Made by a program: the position numbers and the translations under genes. Below the pieces are notes generated by a model. That model did not search any database. It was not told the origin of the DNA and saw nothing but the letters and a program-made list of their open reading frames with translations. From positions 124,001 through 188,000 of the forward strand of contig NZ_BMCX01000003.1 in NCBI RefSeq assembly GCF_014635485.1: 64,000 bases of DNA, read 5' to 3'. This DNA comes from Corynebacterium pelargi (GTDB lineage: Bacteria > Actinomycetota > Actinomycetes > Mycobacteriales > Mycobacteriaceae). Shown in pieces: positions 10,133-18,422 of this stretch (within the stretch, counting starts at the first letter, position 1; each line of letters begins with the position of its first letter).

Positions 10133-12175
10133 TTACTCCTCTTCCGAATCTGCAGCCATTGGTGCAGAAGACATCACCTGCATGAGGAACTCCCCATTGT
10201 TGCGCGTCTTCTTCAACTGCTTGATCAGCAAATCGATCGCTGCCTGGGAATCCAGTGCAGAAAGGATCCTGCGCAGCTTGTGCATGACCCTTGCCTCCTC
10301 CGGAGGCAGCAGCAGCTCGTCCTTGCGGGTACCCGATGGATTGACGTCCACAGCCGGGAATACGCGACGCTCGGAGATCTTGCGATCGAGCTTGAGCTCC
10401 GCGTTACCGGTGCCCTTGAACTCTTCGAAGATCACCGTATCGCCGGCAGAACCGGTCTCGACCATTGCCGTGGCAATGATGGTAAGCGAGCCACCGTTTT
10501 CGATGTTGCGGGCAGCACCAAGGAAACGCTTTGGCGGGTACAGCGCGTTGGAGTCCACACCACCGGAGAGGATTCGACCGGATGCCGGGGAGCTGTTGTT
10601 GTATGCACGACCCAGGCGGGTGATGGAATCGAGCAGCACCACCACGTCGAGACCCTGTTCCACCAGGCGCTTTGCGCGCTCGATGGCCAACTCGGCCACG
10701 GCGGTGTGCTCGCTCGGTGGGCGGTCGAAGGTGGAGGCAATGACCTCGCCCTTCACGCTGCGCTGCATATCGGTGACTTCTTCGGGGCGCTCATCAACCA
10801 ACACCACCATGAGGTAGCACTCGGGGTTGTTGGTGGCAATCGCGTTCGCCACGTTTTGCAGGATCGTGGTCTTACCGGCCTTCGGCGGGGAGACGATCAA
10901 GGCGCGCTGGCCCTTACCGATGGGCATGATCAAGTCGATCACACGGGTGGTGAGGATCTTCGGATCAGTTTCCAGGCGCAGACGCTGGTTCGGGTACAGC
11001 GGGGTGAGCTTGGAAAACTGCGGGCGCTGCTTGGCTTCTTCTACCCCAACGCCGTTGACGGAGTCCACGCGCACGAGCGGGTTGTACTTCTGGCGGTTGC
11101 GGCCGCGACCACCCTGGTCGTTATTGGCGCGTGCTTTACCAATGATCGCGTCGCCGGCGCGCAGGCCGAAGCGGCGAACCATCTGGCCATTGACATACAC
11201 GTCGGCAGGGCCTGCGTGGTAGCCGGTGGTGCGAATGAAGGCAACGTTGTTATCGACGATGTCGAGGATGCCGGCTACGTCGAGAAGCTGCTCGTCATCG
11301 CGGGGCTGGTTGTTGTTTTGCTGAGCGTCTCCGCGGTTGTCATTGCGGTTATCCTCGCGGCCACGACGGTTGCGGCGGTTGCGGCGGTTGCCACGCTCGT
11401 TGTTATCGCCACGGTCGTTGTTGCGATCGTTGCGGTCATTGTTACGGTCGCCGCGGTCGTTATTGCGGTCGCCACGGTCGCCACCGCGATCATTACGGTC
11501 GTTGCGACCGCGCTTTTCGCGCTTATCCTGCTCAGCATCATCATCCTGACGCTGATCCTGGCGTTGATCGCGCTCTGCATCCTGCTGCTGGTTGTTGTCG
11601 CGATCATCGCGCTGTTCGCGGCGAGCACGGTTGCGGCGTGCGCGGCGAGCTGCGGAACGGGATTCATAGCGCTCATTGTCTTCGCGCTCTGCGTTGTTGT
11701 CCTTGGAGTCCTTGTCCTTGGAGTCATTAGCGTCCTTGGATCCCTTGGCGTCTTGGTCCTTGGAATCCTTGGAGCCCTTGGACTGATCCTCTGCATGGTC
11801 TTGCTCTGCTGGATCAACCTGCGAGGTGCGCACAGCACGACGGCGGCGCTTGGGCTGGTGCTCTTCTTGCTCAGATTGCTGAGCAGCCGATTGCTTCGAA
11901 CCCTCTTGTTGCTGCACATCCCCCTCGGGTGCAGCTTCTTGGGCAGGGGCATTGTTTCGAGACGATGCCTTCTTGGCGCTTGCCTTCGGCTTGGAACCCG
12001 CTGCGGCTGGCTTATCTCCAGCTTGTGCACCGCTGATGGCGGCGATCAGATCGCCCTTGCGCAGTGCGGAAGTCCCCTTCAAGCCCAGTTCGCTGGCGAG
12101 TTTGCGCAGCTCGGGCAGGCGGAGAGCCGCCAAGTTTCTGTCTTGGCGAGGTGCGCCTTGATCTGTTTGGCTCAC
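10133..12175 (-). CDS. rho: Transcription termination factor Rho with long charged RNA-binding insertion
   Basis: 680 aa hexameric RNA helicase, far longer than the 419 aa of E. coli Rho. The GTG at 12173-12175 follows AAAGGAAA by a suitable distance. An N-terminal Rho_N helix-extended domain ([12 protein letters not shown], residues about 23-34) is followed by some 240 disordered residues: first Lys/Ser/Gln rich, then a repetitive Arg/Asp/Asn/Gly tract with RGDRNND-type repeats (about residues 180-285). The primary RNA-binding fold begins near [14 protein letters not shown]. The ATPase part has the P-loop SPPKAGKTT near residue 430 and [15 protein letters not shown]. Such insertions are known in actinobacterial Rho and increase RNA affinity. 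First gene of a six-gene operon. Confidence 0.96.
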   Translation of the reverse strand: MSQTDQGAPRQDRNLAALRLPELRKLASELGLKGTSALRKGDLIAAISGAQAGDKPAAAGSKPKASAKKASSRNNAPAQEAAPEGDVQQQEGSKQSAAQQSEQEEHQPKRRRRAVRTSQVDPAEQDHAEDQSKGSKDSKDQDAKGSKDANDSKDKDSKDNNAEREDNERYESRSAARRARRNRARREQRDDRDNNQQQDAERDQRQDQRQDDDAEQDKREKRGRNDRNDRGGDRGDRNNDRGDRNNDRNDRNNDRGDNNERGNRRNRRNRRGREDNRNDNRGDAQQNNNQPRDDEQLLDVAGILDIVDNNVAFIRTTGYHAGPADVYVNGQMVRRFGLRAGDAIIGKARANNDQGGRGRNRQKYNPLVRVDSVNGVGVEEAKQRPQFSKLTPLYPNQRLRLETDPKILTTRVIDLIMPIGKGQRALIVSPPKAGKTTILQNVANAIATNNPECYLMVVLVDERPEEVTDMQRSVKGEVIASTFDRPPSEHTAVAELAIERAKRLVEQGLDVVVLLDSITRLGRAYNNSSPASGRILSGGVDSNALYPPKRFLGAARNIENGGSLTIIATAMVETGSAGDTVIFEEFKGTGNAELKLDRKISERRVFPAVDVNPSGTRKDELLLPPEEARVMHKLRRILSALDSQAAIDLLIKQLKKTRNNGEFLMQVMSSAPMAADSEEE

Positions 12176-12683
12176 AGATTTCCTTTCGTCGCTGCTCGTC
12201 GAGTTTTTTCACATCACTGAGCATTCGGAAGCTGCAATGATGCAATACGCCTGGTAACGAGCATGCCGTGTGGTTATTTCCCAGTTTCCGGTGTGCCACC
12301 GGTCGTCGGTATGTAAAAACTCCTACTGCTTTTCAGCCACGTTTCGAGCCCGGCGTGCCGCAAGCCGCGATCACAAGCGCTATCTCCAAGGCTTGGAATG
12401 CGGGGCGGTTGGCGTCGAAACGCTAGAAAATGCCGATGTTGTAGCAGTGCCGCTCCAAGCAAGAAACCTTGCTCGGGCGAGAATCTTGGTTGAACTTCGC
12501 GCTCACGATGCCAACGTACTATGACCAGGAGCCGACAAAGAGCTTGTCTTTGATGGTGGAAGTTCTTGGTTGAGTGTATCGCAAGTTTTCTTCCGGCGCG
12601 ATCTGCCACGCGTCTAGAAGGCACACACCGTATCTCTACCCGGGCGTATCGATAAGCCTCAAGCAAGCACTAGGGTTAGGTAC
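12176..12683. promoter_or_regulatory. Divergent intergenic region between rho and the acyl-CoA ligase gene
   Basis: 508 bp with no convincing gene. It contains a small perfect hairpin (CCGGTG / CACCGG, 12289-12303) and must hold the rho promoter(s); long leaders upstream of rho can serve autoregulation, but no pair of promoter boxes is assigned. On the plus strand TAGGGT at 12671-12676 lies 7 bp before the ATG at 12684, a spacing that fits a -10 box of a leaderless transcript. Confidence 0.45.
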
Positions 12684-14423
12684 ATGCAGAGCACGATGCA
12701 GGAACTGCCCTTAAACCTCCAACGCATTCTTAGTTATGGAGCAAGTGTCCACGCTGGCACTGCGATTACCACCTTTGAAGGCGAGGTTCCTCAAGAAACC
12801 AGTTTTGGTGAGGTAGCCGCCCGAGCCGCCGCCTTGGCCCATGCCTTGCGCGATGAGCTTGGGATTCAAGGCGATCAGCGCGTGGCAAGCCTGATGTATA
12901 ACTGCAACGAGCACTTAGAAACGCTCTTTGCCGTGGCATGCATGGGCGCTGTGTTTAATCCGCTGAACAAGCAATTGATGAATGACCAGATTCGTCACAT
13001 CATTAATCACGCTGAGGATGAGGTGATCGTGGCGGATCAGCGCCTGGCCAAGCAGCTCGGTTCCGTTCTGGCCGAAGGCTGCCCGCTGGTGCGTGCTGTG
13101 GTGTTTATTGGCAGGTCGGATATTCGCCAGGCAGCAGCCCATATCCCGGAGCATATTCGCTGCTATAGCTATGAATCGCTTCTCGACGGCCGAAGCACCG
13201 TATATCACTGGCCGGTATTGGAAGAAACCACCGCAGCGGTGATTTGCTATTCCACCGGCACCACCGGAGCGCCGAAGGGCGTGGCTTATTCGCACCGCTC
13301 CTTATATCTTCAAGCGATGAACCTGCGCACCACCGACTCGCTGGCTGTGGCGCATGGGCAGTCGTTCCTGTGTTGCGTGCCGATTTATCACATTCTGAGC
13401 TGGTGCGTTCCCATCGCAGCCTTCATGTCTGGCACGCCACTGATCTTCCCCGGCGCCGATGTTTCGGCCCCCTCGTTGGCTCATATGATTGCCACCTCGC
13501 ACCCGCGTGTGGCCAATGGCGTGCCAACCTTGTGGATTCAGCTCATGGTGCACTACATGCGCAATGCCCCTGAACGCATGAGCTTGCAGGAAATTTTCGT
13601 TGGCGGCTCGGCAGTCCCACCGATGCTGATCGACCTGTGGGAGGAACGCTACGGCGTGGATGTGGTGCATGTCTGGGGCATGACAGAAACTCTGGCTATC
13701 GGCACCGTCGCCCGCCCGCCGTCGGGAGTCTCTGGCGAGACGCGCCGCGAATACCGCATTTCTCAGGGCCGCTTCCCCGCATCCTTGGAGTACCGGGTTG
13801 TGAATGACGGCGAGGTGATGAGCTCCACCGACCGCAACCAGGGTGAGATTCAGGTTCGCGGCAACTGGGTGACGGGTTCCTATTATCAATCCGCCACCGA
13901 AGAAGCCGGCGGGATTGCCTCTACTTTCCGCACCCAGCAAGTTGATCATGCTCCGGAGCAATTTACTCCCGATGGATGGTTGCGCACCGGCGATGTTGGT
14001 TCAGTGACCCGTGATGGCTTCCTTACCGTCAAAGACCGTGCCCGTGATGTGATTCGTTCCGGCGGCGAGTGGATCTATTCGGCCATGTTGGAAAACGCGA
14101 TTATGAATCAAACCGTGGTGGTAGAAGCCGCGGTGATTGGGTATCCGGATAGGAAGTGGGGCGAACGTCCCCTGGCCGTGACCCGCTTGGCTGATGGCAC
14201 GCCCCCGGATGCCGAAACTGCCGAGCGTTTGCGCGATAAGTTGCGAGGGATGTTCCCAAGCTGGATGCTGCCGGAGTATTGGGCCTTTGTGAACTATATT
14301 GACAAGACTTCGGTGGGTAAGTTCGACAAGATTGATCTTCGCGAACATGTTGCAGCAGGTGACTTTGAGGTCATCGCCCTTCAAGGGCCTGGCTCCGATT
14401 CACCAACGCCCAACAATGGGTGA
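12684..14423 (+). CDS. AMP-forming acyl-CoA ligase / long-chain fatty acid-CoA ligase family
   Basis: 579 aa ANL-superfamily adenylating enzyme. The AMP-binding motif VICYSTGTTGAPKGVAYSH lies near residue 190, VWGMTE near 330, GWLRTGDVGSVTRDGFL near 432 and the C-terminal hinge KDRARDVIRSGGEW near 450. The catalytic lysine is in TSVGKFDKIDL near 545, so the enzyme looks active. Family reaction: acid + ATP + CoA to acyl-CoA; the substrate cannot be read from sequence (medium/long-chain fatty acid likely). It is monocistronic between divergent rho and moaA. No Shine-Dalgarno is visible, and a -10-like TAGGGT 7 bp upstream suggests leaderless expression. Confidence 0.85.
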   Translation: MQSTMQELPLNLQRILSYGASVHAGTAITTFEGEVPQETSFGEVAARAAALAHALRDELGIQGDQRVASLMYNCNEHLETLFAVACMGAVFNPLNKQLMNDQIRHIINHAEDEVIVADQRLAKQLGSVLAEGCPLVRAVVFIGRSDIRQAAAHIPEHIRCYSYESLLDGRSTVYHWPVLEETTAAVICYSTGTTGAPKGVAYSHRSLYLQAMNLRTTDSLAVAHGQSFLCCVPIYHILSWCVPIAAFMSGTPLIFPGADVSAPSLAHMIATSHPRVANGVPTLWIQLMVHYMRNAPERMSLQEIFVGGSAVPPMLIDLWEERYGVDVVHVWGMTETLAIGTVARPPSGVSGETRREYRISQGRFPASLEYRVVNDGEVMSSTDRNQGEIQVRGNWVTGSYYQSATEEAGGIASTFRTQQVDHAPEQFTPDGWLRTGDVGSVTRDGFLTVKDRARDVIRSGGEWIYSAMLENAIMNQTVVVEAAVIGYPDRKWGERPLAVTRLADGTPPDAETAERLRDKLRGMFPSWMLPEYWAFVNYIDKTSVGKFDKIDLREHVAAGDFEVIALQGPGSDSPTPNNG

Positions 14424-14542
14424 TTTACTCCCGTTTTTACCGTAGAATATCTGGGTATATAACCACCGACACATCGATCCCGAACCACCTCCCCTGCCCG
14501 CATCCCCTGTTCGCCTCCACGCCCGAAGGAGCACTGCCGGAA

Positions 14543-15634
14543 GTGACTATCTCACTGGCAATGCCGACGATTCGCCAAAGCAAACCCCCAAGCGGGACCT
14601 TGCTTGATAATGGCGTGGGCGCCTTACGCGATCACACCGGGCGGGTGGCCAAAGACCTACGCGTCTCGCTCACAGATCGCTGCAATCTGCGCTGCACCTA
14701 CTGCATGCCCGAAGAAGGCATGGAGTGGATCCCCAGTGAGGAAGTTTTAAGCGATGAAGAAGTCATCCGCCTGATCCGCATTGGAGTCGAGCGCCTTGGC
14801 ATTGAACAAGTGCGCTTTACCGGCGGCGAACCGCTCCTGCGGCGCTCCCTTGAGCAGATCATTGCCCAGGCTGCGCAGCTTCAAACCCGCACGGGCACAA
14901 AACCCACTATCGCGCTGACTTCCAATGCCCTTGGCCTTGATAAACGCGCCAAGGCCTTAGCAGCAGCCGGTCTCGACCGAGTCAATCTCTCTTTGGATAC
15001 CCTTGATCCCCAGCGCTATAAGGCACTGACCAGGCGCGATCGCCTCCACGATGCCATCGCGGGGATTGAAGCCGCCATCGACGCAGGACTGCAGCCAGTA
15101 AAGATCAATACCGTGGTGATGAAGGGCGTGAATGAAGATGACGTGCTCCCCCTTGCACGCTTTGCCCTTAAGCACCGCTGCCAGCTTCGCTTTATTGAGC
15201 AAATGCCCATCGGCCCGCGTGAGCAGTGGCGCCGAGAAGACATGGTCACCGCCGAGGCAATTATCACCACCTTGAGCACCGCGTTTTCCATGACCCCAAG
15301 CAGCAAGCCTCGCGGTTCTGCCCCTGCTGCGTTGTGGCAGGCCCAAGCCAAAGACGATGCGCAGCTTGCAGGATCAATCGGCGTGATCGCCTCAGTCACC
15401 CATCCTTTTTGCGGCGATTGCGACCGCACGAGGCTTACCACCGATGGCGCTATTCGCAACTGCCTCTTTGCCCACAGCGAAACCAGCCTGCGCAATCTCA
15501 TGCGAGACGGCGCCACGGACGCAGTCCTTGCCGAGGCCTGGGCTCAGGCAATGTGGCCGAAGGCCTATGGGCATGGGATTAATGATCCCTCCTTCGTGCA
15601 ACCAGAGCGCACCATGTCTGCCATTGGCGGTTAG
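14543..15634 (+). CDS. moaA: GTP 3',8-cyclase (molybdopterin biosynthesis MoaA)
   Basis: 363 aa radical-SAM enzyme converting GTP to 3',8-cyclo-7,8-dihydro-GTP, the first step of molybdenum cofactor synthesis. Radical-SAM cluster: DRCNLRCTYCMPEEG near residue 50. C-terminal cluster cysteines: THPFCGDCDRTRLTTDG and RNCLF. The C-terminal Gly-Gly (SAIGG) needed for activity is present. The open frame runs 41 codons further upstream, but a GTG at 14543 preceded by GAAGGAG gives a normal N-terminus. AT-rich boxes (TAGAAT, TATATAA, about 14440-14462) upstream could be the promoter. First gene of moaA-moeA-moaC-mobA; moaD and moaE are not in the window. Confidence 0.93.
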   Translation: MTISLAMPTIRQSKPPSGTLLDNGVGALRDHTGRVAKDLRVSLTDRCNLRCTYCMPEEGMEWIPSEEVLSDEEVIRLIRIGVERLGIEQVRFTGGEPLLRRSLEQIIAQAAQLQTRTGTKPTIALTSNALGLDKRAKALAAAGLDRVNLSLDTLDPQRYKALTRRDRLHDAIAGIEAAIDAGLQPVKINTVVMKGVNEDDVLPLARFALKHRCQLRFIEQMPIGPREQWRREDMVTAEAIITTLSTAFSMTPSSKPRGSAPAALWQAQAKDDAQLAGSIGVIASVTHPFCGDCDRTRLTTDGAIRNCLFAHSETSLRNLMRDGATDAVLAEAWAQAMWPKAYGHGINDPSFVQPERTMSAIGG

Positions 15635-15656
15635 GCTGGCAGGCAGCCGGGTTTTT
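15634..15656 (+). terminator. Weak terminator-like hairpin between moaA and moeA
   Basis: A short GC hairpin GGCTG / CAGCC (15634-15638 with 15644-15648) begins in the moaA stop codon and is followed by GGG and TTTTT. The stem is short, so partial termination between moaA and moeA is more likely than a full stop. Confidence 0.42.
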
Positions 15657-15682
15657 CGCACCCCACCTTAAAAAAACAATCA

Positions 15683-15695
15683 AGGAGCAGCTCCT
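15683..15695 (+). promoter_or_regulatory. moeA ribosome binding site inside a hairpin abutting the ATG
   Basis: The Shine-Dalgarno AGGAG (15683-15687) is perfectly complementary to CTCCT (15691-15695) with a 3-nt loop, and the ATG of moeA follows at once (15696). The start can therefore be hidden by a 5-bp stem. Confidence 0.5.
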
Positions 15696-16949
15696 ATGTC
15701 TTGTGAGCACAGTAGTTTTGATCGCAGCGTCGACGAGCATCGCGCCGCAATTATCGATGGCCTCCAGCCACTGCCTACGCAGCACATCCCGGTGGCTGCG
15801 GCCGCAGGCCGCGTGCTGGCAAGCGATGTGCAAGCGCAATTAGCTGTGCCGCCTTTTAGCAATTCGGCCATGGACGGCTTTTTAGTTCACCGTGGGGACC
15901 TTCGCGGTGAGGCACCCTGGGAATTTCCAGTGATCGCCGATGTGCCGGCTGGAGCAGTGGCCCCGGACTTTGGCCGCGGTGAGGCTTTGAGGATCATGAC
16001 GGGTGCTGCCTGCGGTGAGCAGTGTGAAGACTATGTGGTGATCCCGGTAGAAGACACCGATGCCTACCCTGCGCAACGCGAGGTGCCCACGACAGTGCAG
16101 GTGCGTGCTGCCAATCCCGAGCGCAGCCATATTCGACGTCGCGGTGAGGATGCAGCCATCGGCGAGGTGGTCTTAGAAGCCGGTACTGAGCTCGACGCCG
16201 GTGCGATCGCCGCTTTAACCTCGATCGGCGTGGTGGAAGTAGAGGTACACGCCCTGCCTATGGTCTGCGTGCTTTCTTCTGGAGATGAGCTCGCTGCCGC
16301 CGGCACCCTTCCTGGCCCAGGGCAGATTCCGGATTCGAATCGCCCGATGATTGCCGAGGCATGTCGCCGTCTGGGCATCAACGTCACCCAACGGCATGTT
16401 CCCGATGATCCGGCAGCCTTTGAGCAGGCCTTACAAGAAGCCACGGCCAGTGCCGATGTTGTGATCACCACCGGCGGGGTTTCGGCCGGCGCTTTCGATG
16501 TGGTCAAAGAGGTCTTGGGGTCCAGCATGTGGTTTGGCCATGTGGCCATGCAACCGGGCAAACCTCAAGGCGCAGGCATCCACCAGGCGGGGAATCGCCA
16601 AGCGGTGGTGCTGTGTCTGCCGGGCAATCCGGTGAGCGCCTATGTGTCCTTCTTCCTGTTTGCCCAGCCTGTGCTGCGTCGCCTCAGCGGCTTTGATGCA
16701 CAGCGCTGCTTAGAGCTTGTGCAGGTTCAAGCCCGAAGCGCTACTGCCCTTCCCGCCAACGGATCCCGCGAGCAGTTCATCCCCACCTCACTTGAGATGC
16801 GCGATCAGCTTGAGGCCACACCCCGCTTGGCTCAAGGGGTTGGTTCCCACCGCGTTGCGTCACTGGCACATGTCCGTGGAATGATTCGACGCGCCCCTGA
16901 TCACCCAGCAGTTGAAGCTGGCGATAGTGTCGATGTGATTCTTTTTTAG
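15696..16949 (+). CDS. moeA: Molybdopterin molybdotransferase MoeA
   Basis: 417 aa; inserts molybdate into adenylylated molybdopterin. Motifs: SNSAMDGF-like NSAMDGFLVH near residue 55, GAVAPDFGRGEALRIMTGA near 88, SSGDEL near 193, VVITTGGVSAGAFD near 258, MQPGKPQGAG near 287 and LPGNPVSAYVS near 309. All are typical of the MoeA fold with a MogA-like central domain. The gene lies 61 bp after moaA with a terminator-like hairpin between and a ribosome binding site buried in a hairpin. moaC follows after 51 bp. Confidence 0.94.
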   Translation: MSCEHSSFDRSVDEHRAAIIDGLQPLPTQHIPVAAAAGRVLASDVQAQLAVPPFSNSAMDGFLVHRGDLRGEAPWEFPVIADVPAGAVAPDFGRGEALRIMTGAACGEQCEDYVVIPVEDTDAYPAQREVPTTVQVRAANPERSHIRRRGEDAAIGEVVLEAGTELDAGAIAALTSIGVVEVEVHALPMVCVLSSGDELAAAGTLPGPGQIPDSNRPMIAEACRRLGINVTQRHVPDDPAAFEQALQEATASADVVITTGGVSAGAFDVVKEVLGSSMWFGHVAMQPGKPQGAGIHQAGNRQAVVLCLPGNPVSAYVSFFLFAQPVLRRLSGFDAQRCLELVQVQARSATALPANGSREQFIPTSLEMRDQLEATPRLAQGVGSHRVASLAHVRGMIRRAPDHPAVEAGDSVDVILF

Positions 16950-17000
16950 CTTGAATGCTTCTTCTGCCCTGCTTCTACTGTTAGTTTGAGGAACAATCCC

Positions 17001-17477
17001 ATGCGCTTTACCCACCTAAACGACGCCGGTGCCGCCTACATGGTGGATGTGACCAATAAACAGCCCACGGTGCGTGAGGCCACCGCCGAGGGCGAGGTTG
17101 CGTGTTCGCCCGAGGTACTCCAGGCGCTGCGCGATGGCAGCGTGCCAAAAGGTGATGTGTTGGCGATAGCCCGCGTTGCAGGTATCGCTGCGGCAAAGCG
17201 CGTTCCTGAGCTTTTGCCCTTAGCCCACACCATCGGGGTGCATGGTTGCGCCGTTGAGCTTGAGATCAAAGAAGATCATGTGTGGATTCAAGCCACCGTG
17301 CGCACCGCGGACCGCACCGGTGTGGAGATGGAAGCCCTCACCGCGGTCAGTGTGGCTGCGTTGAGCATTGTGGATATGGTCAAGGGCGTAGATCGCTCCG
17401 CCTATATCCGTACCTGTGGCATCGTTGCGAAATCCGGCGGGCGCTCTGGGGATTGGTCGCGTGAGCTTCCCCGCTAG
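17001..17477 (+). CDS. moaC: Cyclic pyranopterin monophosphate synthase MoaC
   Basis: 158 aa, standard length. Together with MoaA it converts GTP to cyclic pyranopterin monophosphate. Seen: KGDVLAIARVAGIAAAKRVPELLPLAH (two pieces, IARVAGIAAAKRVPEL and LPLAHTIG), then TGVEMEALTAVSVAALSIVDM near residue 108 and the catalytic-lysine region MVKGVDRSAYI. The ATG at 17001 is preceded by GAGGAA at good distance; an upstream in-frame TTG is not needed. Its 3' end overlaps the mobA start by 17 bp. Confidence 0.94.
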   Translation: MRFTHLNDAGAAYMVDVTNKQPTVREATAEGEVACSPEVLQALRDGSVPKGDVLAIARVAGIAAAKRVPELLPLAHTIGVHGCAVELEIKEDHVWIQATVRTADRTGVEMEALTAVSVAALSIVDMVKGVDRSAYIRTCGIVAKSGGRSGDWSRELPR

Positions 17478-18021
17478 CACCTCGGTGATTGTGCTCGCCG
17501 GCGGTAAAAGTGAGCGCATGGGCCACGATAAGGCGCAGGTCAAGGTCAATGGCATTCGGCTTTTCGACGCCACACTGGCCAATATCCCACCGCAATGCGA
17601 GGTGGTGGCCGTAAGCCCCGTCGAGCTGGGTTTTCACCCACGGGTGTGTGAATCACCAGCATATGGTGGCCCGGTAGCAGGCATTGCGGCGGCACTGCCC
17701 TGGTGCACCGGGCAACTGGTGGGCATTATGGCTGTGGATGCCCCCGCGGCACCGTTGCTATTGCCGCGCATGGCAGCGCTCTTAGCCGAGCACGCAGTCG
17801 ATGCTGTGGTAGTAAGCGATGGGACGCATCGCAATGCCTTGTGCTCTTTATGGCATGCCCAAGCCCTGCGCCAAGCGCTGGCGCGATTGGATCGCACCCG
17901 CGATATTGCGGCCAAAAAATTGCTCGATCACGCCAAGGTTTATGCGCTGCAAGGAGGTGGCTTGGAGCAAGATTATGACACGCCCGAGCAGCTCCGCCGC
18001 CTTGGCAACATCAGCTTCTAG
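17461..18021 (+). CDS. mobA: Molybdenum cofactor guanylyltransferase-like (MobA)
   Basis: 186 aa nucleotidyltransferase that attaches GMP to the Mo cofactor, giving MGD for NarG-type enzymes. The signature LAGGKSERMGHDKAQVKVNG starts at residue about 11 and the Mg-binding Asp is in MAVDAPAAPLLLP. The GTG at 17461 lies inside the moaC end (17-bp overlap); the longer frame from 17416 would overlap further and adds nothing family-like. Its product fits the bis-MGD need of NarG encoded 5 kb away. The stop overlaps the convergent cupredoxin stop by 4 bp. Confidence 0.87.
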   Translation: MSFPASTSVIVLAGGKSERMGHDKAQVKVNGIRLFDATLANIPPQCEVVAVSPVELGFHPRVCESPAYGGPVAGIAAALPWCTGQLVGIMAVDAPAAPLLLPRMAALLAEHAVDAVVVSDGTHRNALCSLWHAQALRQALARLDRTRDIAAKKLLDHAKVYALQGGGLEQDYDTPEQLRRLGNISF

Positions 18022-18422
18022 CGCAGGCGAATATCCAGCACCATGCCTTGTTGGCGATGCCCTGGCAAGGAGCACCAGCCCCGCATGCCCTGATGCACAG
18101 TGATGCGAATATGATCGCGCTGGCCTGGTGCAAGCAGCGCTGTGCGCTGAGAGCCGAGCACCAGATCGTGGGTCATATCGCCGGTGTTGTGCACTTCAAT
18201 GTCCAATGTTTGGCCAGGAGATGCCTCAATGACATCGGGCACAAACGATAAGCCTTCAATCCGTACCTGCACTGCCCTTCCGGCCTCCGCCTGCTGGGTG
18301 TGCGTGGCCTGCTGATCGGCGAGAACAAGCTGTGGCGCAAGGTGCTGCGCGAGGATACTGATCACGGCTGCGATGCCAAGACCGAGCAGGGCGAAGGTGA
18401 AGTTCTGCGTTTGTTTATCCAT
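18018..18422 (-). CDS. Membrane-anchored small cupredoxin
   Basis: 134 aa. One N-terminal hydrophobic helix (FALLGLGIAAVISIL, residues about 8-22) anchors an extracellular single cupredoxin domain. Type-1 copper ligands are complete: His in DMTHDLVLGS and Cys-His-Met in WCSLPGHRQQGM (C-x4-H-x4-M). The ATG at 18422 is used because the upstream extension (MPWCDREKAYA) is polar and overlaps the preceding gene. It overlaps the 428-aa membrane protein gene by 8 bp. Together they look like the N-terminal membrane plus cupredoxin part of actinobacterial NirK-type proteins, but no nitrite reductase core follows. It could be an electron carrier or part of a copper sensor or assembly unit; the function is unproven. 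Confidence 0.72.
   Translation of the reverse strand: MDKQTQNFTFALLGLGIAAVISILAQHLAPQLVLADQQATHTQQAEAGRAVQVRIEGLSFVPDVIEASPGQTLDIEVHNTGDMTHDLVLGSQRTALLAPGQRDHIRITVHQGMRGWCSLPGHRQQGMVLDIRLR

Noticed and set aside
11330..11620. Regularly repeated DNA that could be taken for a CRISPR array
   Set aside because: The repeats are short, in frame and code for RGDRNND-type residues of Rho; there are no spacers of equal length.
10043..12220. A 725-codon open frame opposite rho, with many hydrophobic residues
   Set aside because: It is the antisense of the charged repeat-rich Rho insertion; Asp/Arg/Asn codons read backwards as Val/Ala/Ile. Rho itself is unambiguous.
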